NCBI RefSeq assembly: GCF_028993555.1
Contig: NZ_CP118610.1
Coordinates: forward strand, 1,302,001-1,366,000
Direction: 5' to 3'
DNA: 64,000 bases
Source of the DNA: Ensifer adhaerens
Lineage (GTDB): Bacteria; Pseudomonadota; Alphaproteobacteria; Rhizobiales; Rhizobiaceae
Shown here: positions 26,532 through 36,497 of the stretch, piece after piece
How positions within the stretch are numbered: position 1 is the stretch's first letter
How the letters are laid out: each line of letters starts with the position of its first letter
The notes under the pieces: model-generated
What the model was told of the DNA's origin: nothing
Databases searched by the model: none
The model's input: the letters and a program-made list of their open reading frames with translations, nothing else
Translations under genes and position numbers: made by a program

Positions 26532-27665
26532 ATGACATATCTCCTTGATGCCTTTCAGATTCTGACCGGCTACGTCATTCCCTTCCTTCTCGTGCTGACC
26601 CTTTTGGTCTTCGTGCACGAGATGGGGCACTATCTCGTCGGCCGCTGGTCGGGAATCCGCATCCTCGCCTTCTCGATTGGATTCGGCCCCGAACTTTTCG
26701 GTTGGACCGATCGGCACGGAACGCGTTGGAAACTGTCGGCGATTCCACTTGGCGGCTACGTCAAGTTCTTCGGTGACGAGGACGCGGCGAGCGTGCCGGA
26801 CTACAAGCGCCTGGAGGCAATCGCGCCGGAAGAGCGCGGCAAGACCTTCCTCGGTGCCAGGCTCTGGAAGCGGGCAGCGACGGTTGCCGCAGGGCCGATC
26901 GCCAACTTCATCCTCGCGATTGCCATCTTCGCCGTTCTGTTCTCCGTCTACGGACGCCAGATCGCAGATCCCGTTGTGGCGCGTGTGAACGAAAATAGCG
27001 CAGCCGCACAGGCGGGCGTTGTTCCCGGTGACCGCCTGATCTCGATCGACGGCTCGCCAGTGACGACCTTCGACGACGTTCGTCGCTATGTCAGCGTGCG
27101 GCCTGAGTTGAAGATCACCATCCGAATCGAACGCAACGGCGCGACGCTTGATTTGCCGATGGTGCCCCAGCGGACGGAGCTGACCGACCAGTTCGGCAAC
27201 AAGATGGAGATTGGCGTCATCGGTATCTTGACCGATCAGGAAGCCGGCAATTTCCGCACCGTCACCTATGGCCCGATCGAGGCTGTAGGGCAGGGCGTGC
27301 TGCAAAGCTGGCACGTCATCACGGGCACGTTCGACTATCTCGGCAACGTGCTGACCGGACGGATGAAGGCGGACCAGATCGGTGGCCCGATCCGCGTCGC
27401 CAAGGTTTCCGGGCAGATGGCGACGCTCGGCATTCCTTTCCTGCTGAATATCGCCGCGATCCTGTCAGTTTCCATAGGATTGCTTAACCTCATGCCCGTG
27501 CCGGTGCTTGATGGCGGCCATTTGATGTTCTATGCGGTTGAGGCCTTGCGCGGGAAGCCTGTGGGTCCTGCCGCGCAGGATGTCGCCTATCGGATCGGCT
27601 TTGCCATGGTGCTGATGCTCATGGTCTTTGCCACCTGGAACGACATATCGATGTTCTTCGGCTAG
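26532..27665 (+). CDS. rseP: RIP metalloprotease RseP (MmpA-type)
   Basis: Site-2 intramembrane zinc protease. Helix 1 carries HEMGH (His29, Glu30, His33), a PDZ domain lies around 155-215 (VNENSAAAQAGVVPGDRLISIDG), and the third zinc ligand Asp327 is in PVPVLDGGH. The 377-residue length and single PDZ resemble the Caulobacter MmpA / rhizobial form rather than the two-PDZ E. coli RseP. Substrates are probably anti-sigma factors or remnant signal peptides. It lies upstream of bamA. Confidence 0.95.
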   Translation: MTYLLDAFQILTGYVIPFLLVLTLLVFVHEMGHYLVGRWSGIRILAFSIGFGPELFGWTDRHGTRWKLSAIPLGGYVKFFGDEDAASVPDYKRLEAIAPEERGKTFLGARLWKRAATVAAGPIANFILAIAIFAVLFSVYGRQIADPVVARVNENSAAAQAGVVPGDRLISIDGSPVTTFDDVRRYVSVRPELKITIRIERNGATLDLPMVPQRTELTDQFGNKMEIGVIGILTDQEAGNFRTVTYGPIEAVGQGVLQSWHVITGTFDYLGNVLTGRMKADQIGGPIRVAKVSGQMATLGIPFLLNIAAILSVSIGLLNLMPVPVLDGGHLMFYAVEALRGKPVGPAAQDVAYRIGFAMVLMLMVFATWNDISMFFG

Positions 27666-27914
27666 CGTTCGGTCGGGGAAACGGCGAGGGGAATTCGGCG
27701 GATACTGTGAACGAATGGTTTTCAACGGCTTGCGAAGAAAGGTTTTGTTTACGATAACTCGAGGCTGTAGTGGCCGTTAAGCCACGGTTCGAATTGAAGT
27801 AAACAGAAATTAACGAGCTGGCTTGCTTGTATGGGAAAAGCGGTTAAAACGGCAACCGTGACCGGAGTCGGCACGAAACTGCCGCGCGACGTTTGGAAAA
27901 GGTAAGATTTGAAC

Positions 27915-30248
27915 ATGAAAGCTGGTTCAAGGTTTTTGAACGCGGTGTCGGCGGCTGCGCTGTCAACAAGCATTGTTGTATCTGGCGCTGGTGTTGGGTT
28001 GCTCGCAGGCACGTCCGTTGCAGAAGCTGCGGTCATCAATCGTGTCGAAGTGCGCGGGGCAACGCGCGTCAGTGCTGAGACGGTCCGTGCGAACATCACG
28101 ATCGTTCCGGGCAAGGCCTTCAGCAACGCCGACATCGACGCTTCCGTGAAGCGCCTGTACTCCACCGGCTACTTCTCTGACGTCAGCATCAACGTCGCCG
28201 GCGGCACGCTGGTCGTCAGCGTCAGCGAAAACCAGCTGGTCAACCAGGTCGTCTTCAACGGCAACCGCAAGATCAAGGACGACAAGCTGCAGGGCGTCGT
28301 GCGCACGCAGCCGCTCGGTCCGTACAGCGAAGCGACGGTCGAAACGGATATCCAGTCCATCAAGGACGCCTATGCAGCCATCGGCCGCAGCGACATCACG
28401 GTGACGACGCAGGTCGTTCCGGTTGCCGAAGGGCGCGTCAACCTTGCCTTCGTGATCAATGAAGGTGAGCGCACCAAGATCTCCCAGATCAATTTTGTCG
28501 GCAACGAGGCCTATAGCGACGGTCGTCTTCAGTCGGTCATTGCGACGAAGGAATCGGGCATCTTCTCGTTCATCACGCGCAAGGACGTCTACAATCCGGA
28601 CAAGCTTCGCGCCGACGAAGAATTGCTGCGTCAGTTCTATTACAACCGCGGCTATGCGGACTTCCAGGTCGTTTCCTCGGACGCGGCGCTCAATGAGGCG
28701 ACCAACGAGTACACGGTGACGATCACCGTCGAAGAAGGTCCGCGCTATGATTTCGGCGGCGTCAACGTCGAATCGACGGTCGAGGGCGTCAATGCCGAGG
28801 AACTGAAGGGTCTCGTCCTGAGCCGCGAAGGCTCGGTCTACAAGGCCAAGGACGTTCAGGCGACGATGAGCGAAATTTCGAAGCGCGTCGCTTCGGCCGG
28901 TTATCCTTTTGCGCGCGTTACGCCGCGCGGCAACCGCGACCTCGCCAATCACACGATCGCCGTCGACTACCTCGTCGACCAGGGCGAGCGTGCATACGTC
29001 GAGCGCATCGAGATCCGCGGCAACACCCGCACGCGTGACTACGTTATCCGTCGCGAATTCGACATGGGTGAAGGCGATGCCTTCAACCAGGAAATGGTCG
29101 CAAGTGCCAAGCGTCGTCTGGAGGCACTCGGTTACTTCTCGAGCGTCAACATCTCGACTGCTCCGGGCAGCGCCGCTGACCGTGTCGTCGTGATCGTCGA
29201 CGTGCAGGATCAGTCGACCGGTTCGTTCGGTATCGGTGCTGGTTACTCCGCCGGCAGCGGCGGTGGCTTCCTCGTCGAAGCGTCGATCGAAGAAAAGAAC
29301 TTCCTGGGTCGCGGTCAGTATATCCGCGTTGCCGCCGGTCGCGGTGACGAGAGTCGGACCTACAACGTTTCGTTCACCGAGCCGTACTTCCTTGGCTATC
29401 GTCTGGCTGCCGGCTTTGACGTCTTCAAGAACGAGAACGACTTCGACGACGAAAATTACAGCTACGAAGATCAGGGCTTCAGCCTGCGCGTAACGGCACC
29501 GATCACCGAAAATCTGTCGACCACGCTGCGGTACAACTTCACGACGTTTGACTATAGCGGTAATGTTGCAAAGCTGTCGTCGCCTTACGTTCGCGCGGTT
29601 GAGGGTGGAAACTGGGTCCGTTCGTCGGTATCGCAGTCGATCACCTACAACACGCTCGACGATCCCCAGCTGCCGCATGACGGCATCCTGGCGACCTTCA
29701 CGCACGAGTTTGCAGGTCTTGGCGGCGATTCCGATTTCTACAAGATGACCGGTAAGGCCAAGTGGTACTACACCGTCAACGACGAGGCGGACATCATCGC
29801 GTCGCTTGCTGGTAGTGCCGGTCATGTCTTCGAAACCGGCAGCGATCTGCAGGTCTTCGATCAGTTCCAGCTCGGCTCCAACGATATTCGTGGCTTCGAG
29901 CGCAACGGTATCGGTCCGCGCGACCAGGCTACGGGCGATGCGCTCGGCGGCACGACCTACTTCACGGCTTCGGCCGAAGCGACGTTCCCGCTCCCGGGCA
30001 TTCCGCGTGATAGCGGCTTCCGTGGTGCGGTCTTCGCCGACGCCGGTACGCTCTACAGCAGCAAGGTCACGATGGCGCCGGGCGAAACGGTGCAGGGCAA
30101 CGACTCCTCGCTGCGTGCATCGGTCGGTGTCGGCCTGATCTGGGCATCGCCGTTCGGTCCGCTGCGTGTTGACTACGCTTGGCCGGTTGCCAAGGAAGAC
30201 TTCGACCGGGTACAAAACCTGAAGTTCGGTATTTCCTCGTCGTTCTGA
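27915..30248 (+). CDS. bamA: Outer membrane protein assembly factor BamA
   Basis: Central beta-barrel insertase of the BAM complex. The signal peptide ends near AEA (about residue 37). Five POTRA repeats follow (about 40-440), opening with [22 protein letters not shown]. The C-terminal 16-strand barrel ends in a phenylalanine (ISSSF). The motif [17 protein letters not shown] with the conserved VRGF-type arginine is around 655-671. ATG 27915 gives MKAGSRF; a TTG six bases upstream is better placed relative to AAGG, so the start is uncertain by two residues. Neither skp nor ompH lies between bamA and lpxD. Confidence 0.96.
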   Translation: MKAGSRFLNAVSAAALSTSIVVSGAGVGLLAGTSVAEAAVINRVEVRGATRVSAETVRANITIVPGKAFSNADIDASVKRLYSTGYFSDVSINVAGGTLVVSVSENQLVNQVVFNGNRKIKDDKLQGVVRTQPLGPYSEATVETDIQSIKDAYAAIGRSDITVTTQVVPVAEGRVNLAFVINEGERTKISQINFVGNEAYSDGRLQSVIATKESGIFSFITRKDVYNPDKLRADEELLRQFYYNRGYADFQVVSSDAALNEATNEYTVTITVEEGPRYDFGGVNVESTVEGVNAEELKGLVLSREGSVYKAKDVQATMSEISKRVASAGYPFARVTPRGNRDLANHTIAVDYLVDQGERAYVERIEIRGNTRTRDYVIRREFDMGEGDAFNQEMVASAKRRLEALGYFSSVNISTAPGSAADRVVVIVDVQDQSTGSFGIGAGYSAGSGGGFLVEASIEEKNFLGRGQYIRVAAGRGDESRTYNVSFTEPYFLGYRLAAGFDVFKNENDFDDENYSYEDQGFSLRVTAPITENLSTTLRYNFTTFDYSGNVAKLSSPYVRAVEGGNWVRSSVSQSITYNTLDDPQLPHDGILATFTHEFAGLGGDSDFYKMTGKAKWYYTVNDEADIIASLAGSAGHVFETGSDLQVFDQFQLGSNDIRGFERNGIGPRDQATGDALGGTTYFTASAEATFPLPGIPRDSGFRGAVFADAGTLYSSKVTMAPGETVQGNDSSLRASVGVGLIWASPFGPLRVDYAWPVAKEDFDRVQNLKFGISSSF

Positions 30249-30294
30249 TAAAAAGCAGTCCAGAACTGCCAGAAAAGATCGTTCTGGAGTGTCC

Positions 30295-31362
30295 ATGGAA
30301 CAGAACTGGTTTTTTCCGCCCCATGAAGGGATTCGTTTGGGTGACCTGGCGAATCAAATTGGGGCGGAGTTGACTAATGGTGCGGTCGCCGACTGCACCA
30401 TTCATTCGGTAGCGCCGGTCTATCGGGCTAAACCCGGCGACGTCTGCTACATGCTGTCTCGCAAGAGCCGCGCCGAGCTTGATACGTGTCAGGCGTCCGC
30501 GATCATTTGCGACAAGACGATTTCCAGCCTTGTGCCTGCGCATATCCCAGTCCTGCTGACGGCTCGTCCGCACACGGCGTTCGCACTTGCCGGCACGTTG
30601 CTGCACGAGGTGGCGATGCGTCCCGCGCGCAACACCAGCCTCGGTGGCGTGGCGCCGGGTGCCTTCGTGGATCCGACAGCGCGTCTGGAAGACGGCGTCG
30701 AAGTCGAGCCTACCGCCGTCGTCGGAGCCGGTGCGGAAATCGGAAGCGGCACCCGCATCGCCGCGGGCGCCGTTATCGGGCCGGGCGTGCGCATCGGCCG
30801 CGACTGTACGATTGCCGCTGGTGCAAGCGTGCTCTGTGCTCTCGTTGGCAACAGCGTGATCATTCATCCCGGGGCCCGCATCGGTCAGGATGGTTTCGGC
30901 TATGCGCCCGGACCGAAAGGCGGAATGATCAAGATCGTTCAGGTCGGTCGCGTCATTATCCAGGATCATGTCGAGATCGGCGCCAATACGACGATCGATC
31001 GTGGCACGATGGATGACACGGTGATCGGCGAGGGGACGAAGATCGACAATCTCGTCCAGGTTGGCCACAACGTGCGCATTGGCCGTTATTGTGGCATCGT
31101 CAGCCAGGTAGGCATTGCAGGCAGCACGAAGATCGGCGACGGCGTGATGATCGGCGGTGGTAGTGGCGTCAATGGTCACATCACGATCGGCGATGGCGTG
31201 CAGATCGCGGCCATGAGCGGCGTCGCCAGCGATGTGCCGGCCGGCGAACGTTATGGTGGTATTCCGGCGCGCCCGATGCGCGATTTCCTGCGCGATGTCG
31301 CGGAAATGGCGATGCGGGCAAGCGACAGACAGAAAAAGAAGAAGGGCGATACGAATGAGTGA
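30295..31362 (+). CDS. lpxD: UDP-3-O-acylglucosamine N-acyltransferase LpxD
   Basis: Adds the N-linked hydroxyacyl chain in lipid A synthesis. The 355-residue protein has a uridine-binding N-terminal domain (1-110), then a long left-handed beta-helix of hexapeptides; the catalytic histidine is His258 in [12 protein letters not shown] five bases before ATG 30295 favours it over the GTG six bases upstream. Its 3' end overlaps fabZ by eight bases. Confidence 0.96.
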   Translation: MEQNWFFPPHEGIRLGDLANQIGAELTNGAVADCTIHSVAPVYRAKPGDVCYMLSRKSRAELDTCQASAIICDKTISSLVPAHIPVLLTARPHTAFALAGTLLHEVAMRPARNTSLGGVAPGAFVDPTARLEDGVEVEPTAVVGAGAEIGSGTRIAAGAVIGPGVRIGRDCTIAAGASVLCALVGNSVIIHPGARIGQDGFGYAPGPKGGMIKIVQVGRVIIQDHVEIGANTTIDRGTMDDTVIGEGTKIDNLVQVGHNVRIGRYCGIVSQVGIAGSTKIGDGVMIGGGSGVNGHITIGDGVQIAAMSGVASDVPAGERYGGIPARPMRDFLRDVAEMAMRASDRQKKKKGDTNE

Positions 31363-31819
31363 GGCAGCAACGGTTCTCGGTACGGCGGACATTCAGGAAA
31401 TCCTGAAGCTGCTCCCGCATCGGTACCCATTTCTGCTCGTCGATCGCATCATCGAGATCGACGGCGACAATTCGGCGATCGGCATCAAGAACGTTTCGGC
31501 GAACGAACCGCATTTCACCGGTCATTTCCCCGAGCAGCCGATCATGCCGGGCGTTTTGCTCGTCGAGGGCATGGCGCAGACGGCAGGCGCGATTTGCGCC
31601 CGCAAGGTTGGGACCGGGACAAACCTCGTCTATTTCATGACCATCGACAATGCGCGCTTCCGCAAGCCGGTCGTTCCTGGCGACCGCGTCGAATTCCATG
31701 TCGTCAAGCAGAAGCAGCGCGGCAATATCTGGAAATTTCACTGTGATGCAAAAGTTGACGGGCAACTGGTCGCAGAAGCTGATATCGGCGCGATGATCGT
31801 CAGCAAGGAAGACGCCTGA
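31355..31819 (+). CDS. fabZ: 3-hydroxyacyl-ACP dehydratase FabZ
   Basis: Dehydrates 3-hydroxyacyl-ACP in fatty-acid synthesis, competing with LpxA/LpxD for the same acyl pool. The 154-residue hot-dog fold has the catalytic pair His57 (GHFP) and Glu71 (LVEGMAQ) and the opening [17 protein letters not shown] 31355 overlaps lpxD; a longer in-frame start would run deep into lpxD. It sits between lpxD and lpxA, the standard order. Confidence 0.97.
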   Translation: MSEAATVLGTADIQEILKLLPHRYPFLLVDRIIEIDGDNSAIGIKNVSANEPHFTGHFPEQPIMPGVLLVEGMAQTAGAICARKVGTGTNLVYFMTIDNARFRKPVVPGDRVEFHVVKQKQRGNIWKFHCDAKVDGQLVAEADIGAMIVSKEDA

Positions 31820-31821
31820 AC

Positions 31822-32631
31822 ATGATTGCAGCATCAGCGAAGATCCACCCGTCCTCGATTATCGAAGACGGCGCTGTGATCGGCGAAAACGTCAAGATCG
31901 GCCCTTTTTGCCACGTGGGGCCGAAAGTCGTTCTTGGCGACGATATCGAGCTCCACAGTCATGTCGTGGTAACCGGCCGCACGACGATCGGCACGGGAAC
32001 AAAGATCTTCCCGCAGGCCGTGATCGGCGCTGATTCGCAGAGCGTTCATCATAGCGCCGTCGATACGGAACTGCTGATCGGTGCGAATTGCACGATCCGC
32101 GAAGGCGTGACGATGAATACGGGCACCGTCGAACATGGCGGACAGACTGTCGTTGGCGACAACAATCTCTTTCTGGCTTATTCGCACGTGGCGCACGATT
32201 GCCGCCTCGGCAACAATATCATCCTGTCGAACAACGTGATGCTGGCGGGCCATGTCACGGTCGAAGATCGCGCCATTCTTGGCGGGGGCTGCGCCGTGCA
32301 TCAGTTTACCCGCGTCGGCCGTCAGGCGTTTGTCGGAGGCCTCTCCGCCGTCAGCTATGACGTCATTCCCTATGGTATGCTCAATGGCAATCCGGGCATA
32401 CTGAGTGGGCTGAACGTTGTCGGCATGACGAGAGCCGGGATCGACCGTGCGACGATCCACGTCGTCCGCCGCGCTTACAAGCAGATCTTTGAAGGCCCGG
32501 AATCGATCCGCGCCAATGCCGCGGCCATTCGCGAAGAATATGCCGACTGCGCACCGGTTGTCGAAATCCTCGATTTCATCGGGGCCGAGAGCGACCGGGC
32601 ACTATCGTCGCCGTCTCGCGGCAAGGCGTGA
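31822..32631 (+). CDS. lpxA: UDP-N-acetylglucosamine O-acyltransferase LpxA
   Basis: First enzyme of lipid A synthesis, acylating the 3-OH of UDP-GlcNAc. The 269-residue trimeric beta-helix carries the catalytic His125 (HVAHDC), the same number as in E. coli, and a helical C-terminal domain. It starts two bases after the fabZ stop. Its chain-length ruler cannot be read with confidence here. Confidence 0.97.
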   Translation: MIAASAKIHPSSIIEDGAVIGENVKIGPFCHVGPKVVLGDDIELHSHVVVTGRTTIGTGTKIFPQAVIGADSQSVHHSAVDTELLIGANCTIREGVTMNTGTVEHGGQTVVGDNNLFLAYSHVAHDCRLGNNIILSNNVMLAGHVTVEDRAILGGGCAVHQFTRVGRQAFVGGLSAVSYDVIPYGMLNGNPGILSGLNVVGMTRAGIDRATIHVVRRAYKQIFEGPESIRANAAAIREEYADCAPVVEILDFIGAESDRALSSPSRGKA

Positions 32632-32636
32632 GCGTG

Positions 32637-33524
32637 ATGTCGGCTGCTGCGAGCCACGCAGCGACCGGCGGTCGGCTCGCAATCATCGCCGGCGGTGGCG
32701 CGCTGCCGCATCACGTGGCCGAAGCTGTGCGGGCGCGGGGCGAAGATCCTTTCATCATCGCATTGTCGCGCGAGGCGGAAGAGGCCGATTGGATCGGCTT
32801 TGATCATTCCGTCCTCGGGATAGGCGACTTCGCCAATATCAGCCGTACTTTCAAGGATGAGGGGATCGATCGCGTCGTCCTGTCGGGTTGGGTTCGCCGC
32901 CGGCCGGAATGGCGCGACATTCGCCCGACGCTGAGAACGCTCGCAAAGATTCCGGCAGTCTTGAAGACGCTGGTGTCCGGTGGAGACGACGCCGTCCTGC
33001 GCATGGCCATGGCACTGATCGAAGCAAGCGGCGCCCATGTCATCGGCGTTCATGAAGTGGTGCCCAATCTCCTGGCAGAACCGGGGCCGATCGGTGCGGT
33101 TACGCCTGATGCCGACGATCGCCGAGACATCGAGGCTGGCATTGCCGCCGCCAACGCGCTCGGCGCGCTTGACGTGGGGCAGGGTGCTGTGGCCGTCGGT
33201 GGGCGTGTCGTGGCGCTGGAGGGCGCTGAAGGTACCGATTCTATGCTTGAGCGTGTCGCCGCCTTGAAGGCCGAAGGCCGCGTCTCTTCTCGCCGTCGCG
33301 GGGTTCTCGTCAAGCTTTGCAAGCCCGGGCAGGATCTTCGCGCCGACTTGCCGTCGATCGGTCCGTCGACCGTTGCGCTTGCTGAAAAGGCCGGTCTCGC
33401 CGGTATCGCTGTCGAAGCCGGCAGGGCTCTGGTTCTTGAACGCGGCAACGTGATCGATATCGCCAATCGCGCCGGTCTGTTTGTTGCCGGTGTCGAACGA
33501 TCGGCCAAGGGAGCCGAACGATGA
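32637..33524 (+). CDS. lpxI: UDP-2,3-diacylglucosamine pyrophosphatase LpxI (DUF1009)
   Basis: Hydrolyses UDP-2,3-diacylglucosamine to lipid X, replacing LpxH in most alphaproteobacteria. The 295-residue protein opens with LAIIAGGGALPHHVAEA and has the conserved EGTD motif with Asp201 in the C-terminal half, the region of the catalytic aspartate in the Caulobacter enzyme. GTG at 32628 overlaps lpxA but has AAGG almost touching it; ATG 32637 is better spaced. The stop overlaps lpxB (ATGA). Confidence 0.95.
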   Translation: MSAAASHAATGGRLAIIAGGGALPHHVAEAVRARGEDPFIIALSREAEEADWIGFDHSVLGIGDFANISRTFKDEGIDRVVLSGWVRRRPEWRDIRPTLRTLAKIPAVLKTLVSGGDDAVLRMAMALIEASGAHVIGVHEVVPNLLAEPGPIGAVTPDADDRRDIEAGIAAANALGALDVGQGAVAVGGRVVALEGAEGTDSMLERVAALKAEGRVSSRRRGVLVKLCKPGQDLRADLPSIGPSTVALAEKAGLAGIAVEAGRALVLERGNVIDIANRAGLFVAGVERSAKGAER

Positions 33525-34696
33525 GCGCGCCCAGCTACAAGCTTGCAGTCATTGCCGGCGAGGTTTCCGGCGATCTCCTGGGCGCCGATCTCGTTCGTGC
33601 GCTTCGGGCGCAAAGCAGCGGTACGATTGAACTCGTCGGCGTCGGCGGCGAGGCGCTGGAGGCCGAGGGGCTTCGATCGCTCTTCGACTATTCCGAACTG
33701 TCCATCATGGGCTTCACCCAGGTCTTCGCGCGATTGCCGAAGCTCATCATGCGCATTCGTCAGACGGCAAAGGCGATCATCGCCGCGCGTCCCGATGCCT
33801 TGCTGATCATCGACAGCCCGGACTTTACCCACCGGGTGGCGCGCAAGGTCCGCGCGGCACTGCCGGATGTGCCTGTCATCAACTATGTCTGCCCGAGCGT
33901 CTGGGCCTGGAAGCCGGAACGTGCGCCGCGCATGCGTGGTTATGTTGATCACGTCCTGGCCGTGTTGCCGTTCGAACCGCAGGCGATGGAGAAGCTAGAG
34001 GGCCCGCCGACGACCTATGTCGGCCACCGCCTCGCAAGCGATGCGAATGTGCTCGCTGTCCGCGCGAGCCGCGGGCAGCGCCTTGCCGGTGCCATCGATG
34101 GTCGGGTTGCGACGTGTCTCCTTCTGCCGGGCTCCCGTTCGAGTGAGGTCGGCCGCCTTTTGCCGACCTTCGGCCGGGTGGTCGAGGAGCTAGCCAGCCG
34201 ACATCCCGACATTCGTTTCCTGTTGCCGACCGTTTCCCGGCAGGAAAAGCTGGTACGCGAAATCACGGCATCCTGGCCCATCCAGCCGGAGATCACAGTG
34301 GGGGCGGCGGAAAAATGGGCCGCCTTCGATCGGGCCGATGCGGCGATCGCCGCCTCGGGAACTGTTCTCCTGGAACTGGCGCTTGCCGGCGTTCCCGTCG
34401 TTTCGACATACGATCCCGATTTCCTGGTGAAGTTCCTGCACAAGCGCATCCGCATCTGGAGCGGGGCGCTGCCGAATTTGATCGCAGACTTCCCGATCGT
34501 GCCGGAATATTTCAGCGAGTCCATCCGTCCTGGTGCCTTGACGCGTTGGATGGAACGGCTTTCCGGTGCAACGGCGCAACGCGCCTCGATGCTGGACGGC
34601 TATGCACTGGTGCAAGAGCGCATGGCGACATCTCAACCGCCCGGTGAAAAGGCAGCCGAGATTGTCCTTGGCTATCTCAAGAAAAACAACAGGTAA
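33521..34696 (+). CDS. lpxB: Lipid-A-disaccharide synthase LpxB
   Basis: Family GT19 glycosyltransferase that joins lipid X and UDP-2,3-diacylglucosamine. The 391-residue protein shows LAVIAGEVSGDLLGADLVRAL at the N-terminus, YVCPSVWAWKPERAPRM near 127-143 and LLPGSRSSEV near 204-213. It is coupled to lpxI by a four-base overlap and ends the lpxD-fabZ-lpxA-lpxI-lpxB run, followed by a terminator zone shared with convergent gltA. Confidence 0.97.
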   Translation: MSAPSYKLAVIAGEVSGDLLGADLVRALRAQSSGTIELVGVGGEALEAEGLRSLFDYSELSIMGFTQVFARLPKLIMRIRQTAKAIIAARPDALLIIDSPDFTHRVARKVRAALPDVPVINYVCPSVWAWKPERAPRMRGYVDHVLAVLPFEPQAMEKLEGPPTTYVGHRLASDANVLAVRASRGQRLAGAIDGRVATCLLLPGSRSSEVGRLLPTFGRVVEELASRHPDIRFLLPTVSRQEKLVREITASWPIQPEITVGAAEKWAAFDRADAAIAASGTVLLELALAGVPVVSTYDPDFLVKFLHKRIRIWSGALPNLIADFPIVPEYFSESIRPGALTRWMERLSGATAQRASMLDGYALVQERMATSQPPGEKAAEIVLGYLKKNNR

Positions 34697-34845
34697 GCTT
34701 CATATTCCGTAAGCGAGCGCGATGCATGCCTCGACGTCGACGCGCGAAGATGCCGCCGGCGGAGCCGGTTTGCGTCTGGCGTTGCTTGCGGCCAACCCGA
34801 CGGTAAACGGGATACGGACCGATGTTCGCGGACCGGCAAAATAAA

Positions 34846-34871
34846 AAGCCCGGCCATCGCTGACCGGGCTT
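34846..34871 (-). terminator. Intrinsic terminator of gltA
   Basis: An 8-bp stem (34846-34853 with 34864-34871) has a 10-nt loop. On the minus strand it is followed by a run of T, 22 bases after the gltA stop. Confidence 0.8.
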
Positions 34872-34892
34872 CGTGTTCTTGGCTGATGCCGA

Positions 34893-36182
34893 TCAGCGCT
34901 TGGAGACCGGCACGTAGTCGCGCTGCGGAGCGCCGACATAGAGCTGGCGCGGGCGACCGATGCGCTGTTCCGGATCCTCGATCATCTCGTTCCACTGCGC
35001 GATCCAGCCGACGGTGCGGGCGAGCGCGAAGAGCACGGTGAACATGGTGGTGGGGAAGCCCAGCGCCTTCAGCGTGATGCCGGAGTAGAAGTCGATGTTC
35101 GGATAGAGCTTCTTCTCGATGAAATACTCGTCGGTGAGTGCGATGCGCTCGAGTTCCATCGCGACTTCGAGCAGCGGATCGTCCTTGTGGCCGAGTTCCG
35201 CCAGCACTTCGTGCGTGGTCTTCTGCATGATCTTCGCGCGCGGATCGTAGTTCTTGTAGACGCGGTGACCGAAGCCCATCAGGCGGAACGGATCGTTCTT
35301 GTCCTTGGCGCGGGCGATGAATTCCGGGATGCGGTCGGCCGTGCCGATTTCGGCGAGCATGTTGAGCGCCGCTTCGTTGGCGCCACCATGAGCCGGGCCC
35401 CAGAGGCAGGCGATGCCGGCAGCGATGCAGGCGAACGGGTTCGCGCCCGACGAACCGGCGAGACGAACCGTCGAGGTCGACGCGTTCTGCTCGTGGTCGG
35501 CGTGCAGGATGAAGATACGGTCCATGGCGCGCGACAGAACCGGGTTGACGACATATTCCTCGCACGGAACGGCGAAGCACATGCGCAGGAAGTTCGAGGC
35601 GTAGTCCAGATCGTTCTTCGGGTAAACGAAGGGCTGGCCGATGTGGTACTTGTAGGCCATCGCCGCGATCGTCGGCATCTTGGCGATCATGCGCAGCGAA
35701 GCGACCATGCGCTGGTGCGGATCGGTGATGTCGGTTGAGTCGTGATAGAACGCCGAAAGCGCGCCGACGCAGCCGCACATGACGGCCATCGGGTGCGCGT
35801 CACGGCGGAAGCCCGTGAAGAAGCGCGACATCTGCTCATGCACCATGGTGTGGTGCGTGACGCGATAGTCGAAGTCGGCCTTCTGTGCCTTGGTCGGCAG
35901 TTCGCCGTAGAGCAGCAGGTAGCAGACTTCCAGGAAGTCGCCGTGCTCGGCCAGCTGCTCGATCGGGTAGCCGCGGTGGAGCAGCACGCCTTCGTCGCCG
36001 TCGATATAGGTGATCTTGGATTCGCACGACGCCGTGGACGTGAAGCCCGGGTCGTAGGTGAACATTTTCGTCTGTTTGTAGAGCGAGCCGATGTCCACGA
36101 CGTCAGGGCCGATGGACCCCGATCGCACCGGAAGATCCGCAGACTTTCCATCGAGTGTTACAACCGCGGTTTTTTCAGTCAT
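34893..36182 (-). CDS. gltA: Citrate synthase (type II)
   Basis: Condenses acetyl-CoA and oxaloacetate in the TCA cycle. The 429-residue protein has the catalytic blocks [26 protein letters not shown] and the C-terminal [10 protein letters not shown] of hexameric type-II enzymes. ATG 36182 has GGAGGG in front; a start 16 codons upstream is not supported. It is convergent with lpxB and divergent from comEC. Confidence 0.96.
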   Translation of the reverse strand: MTEKTAVVTLDGKSADLPVRSGSIGPDVVDIGSLYKQTKMFTYDPGFTSTASCESKITYIDGDEGVLLHRGYPIEQLAEHGDFLEVCYLLLYGELPTKAQKADFDYRVTHHTMVHEQMSRFFTGFRRDAHPMAVMCGCVGALSAFYHDSTDITDPHQRMVASLRMIAKMPTIAAMAYKYHIGQPFVYPKNDLDYASNFLRMCFAVPCEEYVVNPVLSRAMDRIFILHADHEQNASTSTVRLAGSSGANPFACIAAGIACLWGPAHGGANEAALNMLAEIGTADRIPEFIARAKDKNDPFRLMGFGHRVYKNYDPRAKIMQKTTHEVLAELGHKDDPLLEVAMELERIALTDEYFIEKKLYPNIDFYSGITLKALGFPTTMFTVLFALARTVGWIAQWNEMIEDPEQRIGRPRQLYVGAPQRDYVPVSKR

Positions 36183-36497
36183 CGGACCCTCCGTCTTATG
36201 GCAACGTGACATGGAGACATGCCACGACAATGAACGTTGCGAATTTGCTATATGATTTATTTTCGACTGCCAAGCTGTACGAAAGGCAAATTGTGCGATG
36301 CGAAAATGTGCATATGGCGACGCAACAATGGCATGTTACGGCAATAAGTCCAAGCAGATCAACAATCTCGTCGGATGATGGTGCGGTACCATTCTATATA
36401 GGTTTGCCGCTTTTTTCAGCAGATAGCGCCACGGTTGCGGTTGTGTGTCTTTGGTTGCATGATCGACCGCGTATTCGGGGGAAAGAGCGCAGGCGCA
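36183..36497. promoter_or_regulatory. Divergent region gltA / comEC
   Basis: A 315-base AT-richer gap containing the promoters of gltA and comEC. A palindromic CTATATAG at 36394-36401 resembles the -10 of rhizobial housekeeping promoters in both directions, but no good -35 stands at 17 bases on either side. There is no coding evidence. Confidence 0.3.

Noticed and set aside
27963-30296. A 777-codon open frame on the minus strand opposite bamA
   Set aside because: It mirrors bamA codon for codon in a GC-rich gene, has no recognisable domain, and BamA is certain on the plus strand.
36394-36401. A bidirectional promoter at CTATATAG between gltA and comEC
   Set aside because: It matches a -10 on both strands, but neither side has a credible -35 at the proper distance.
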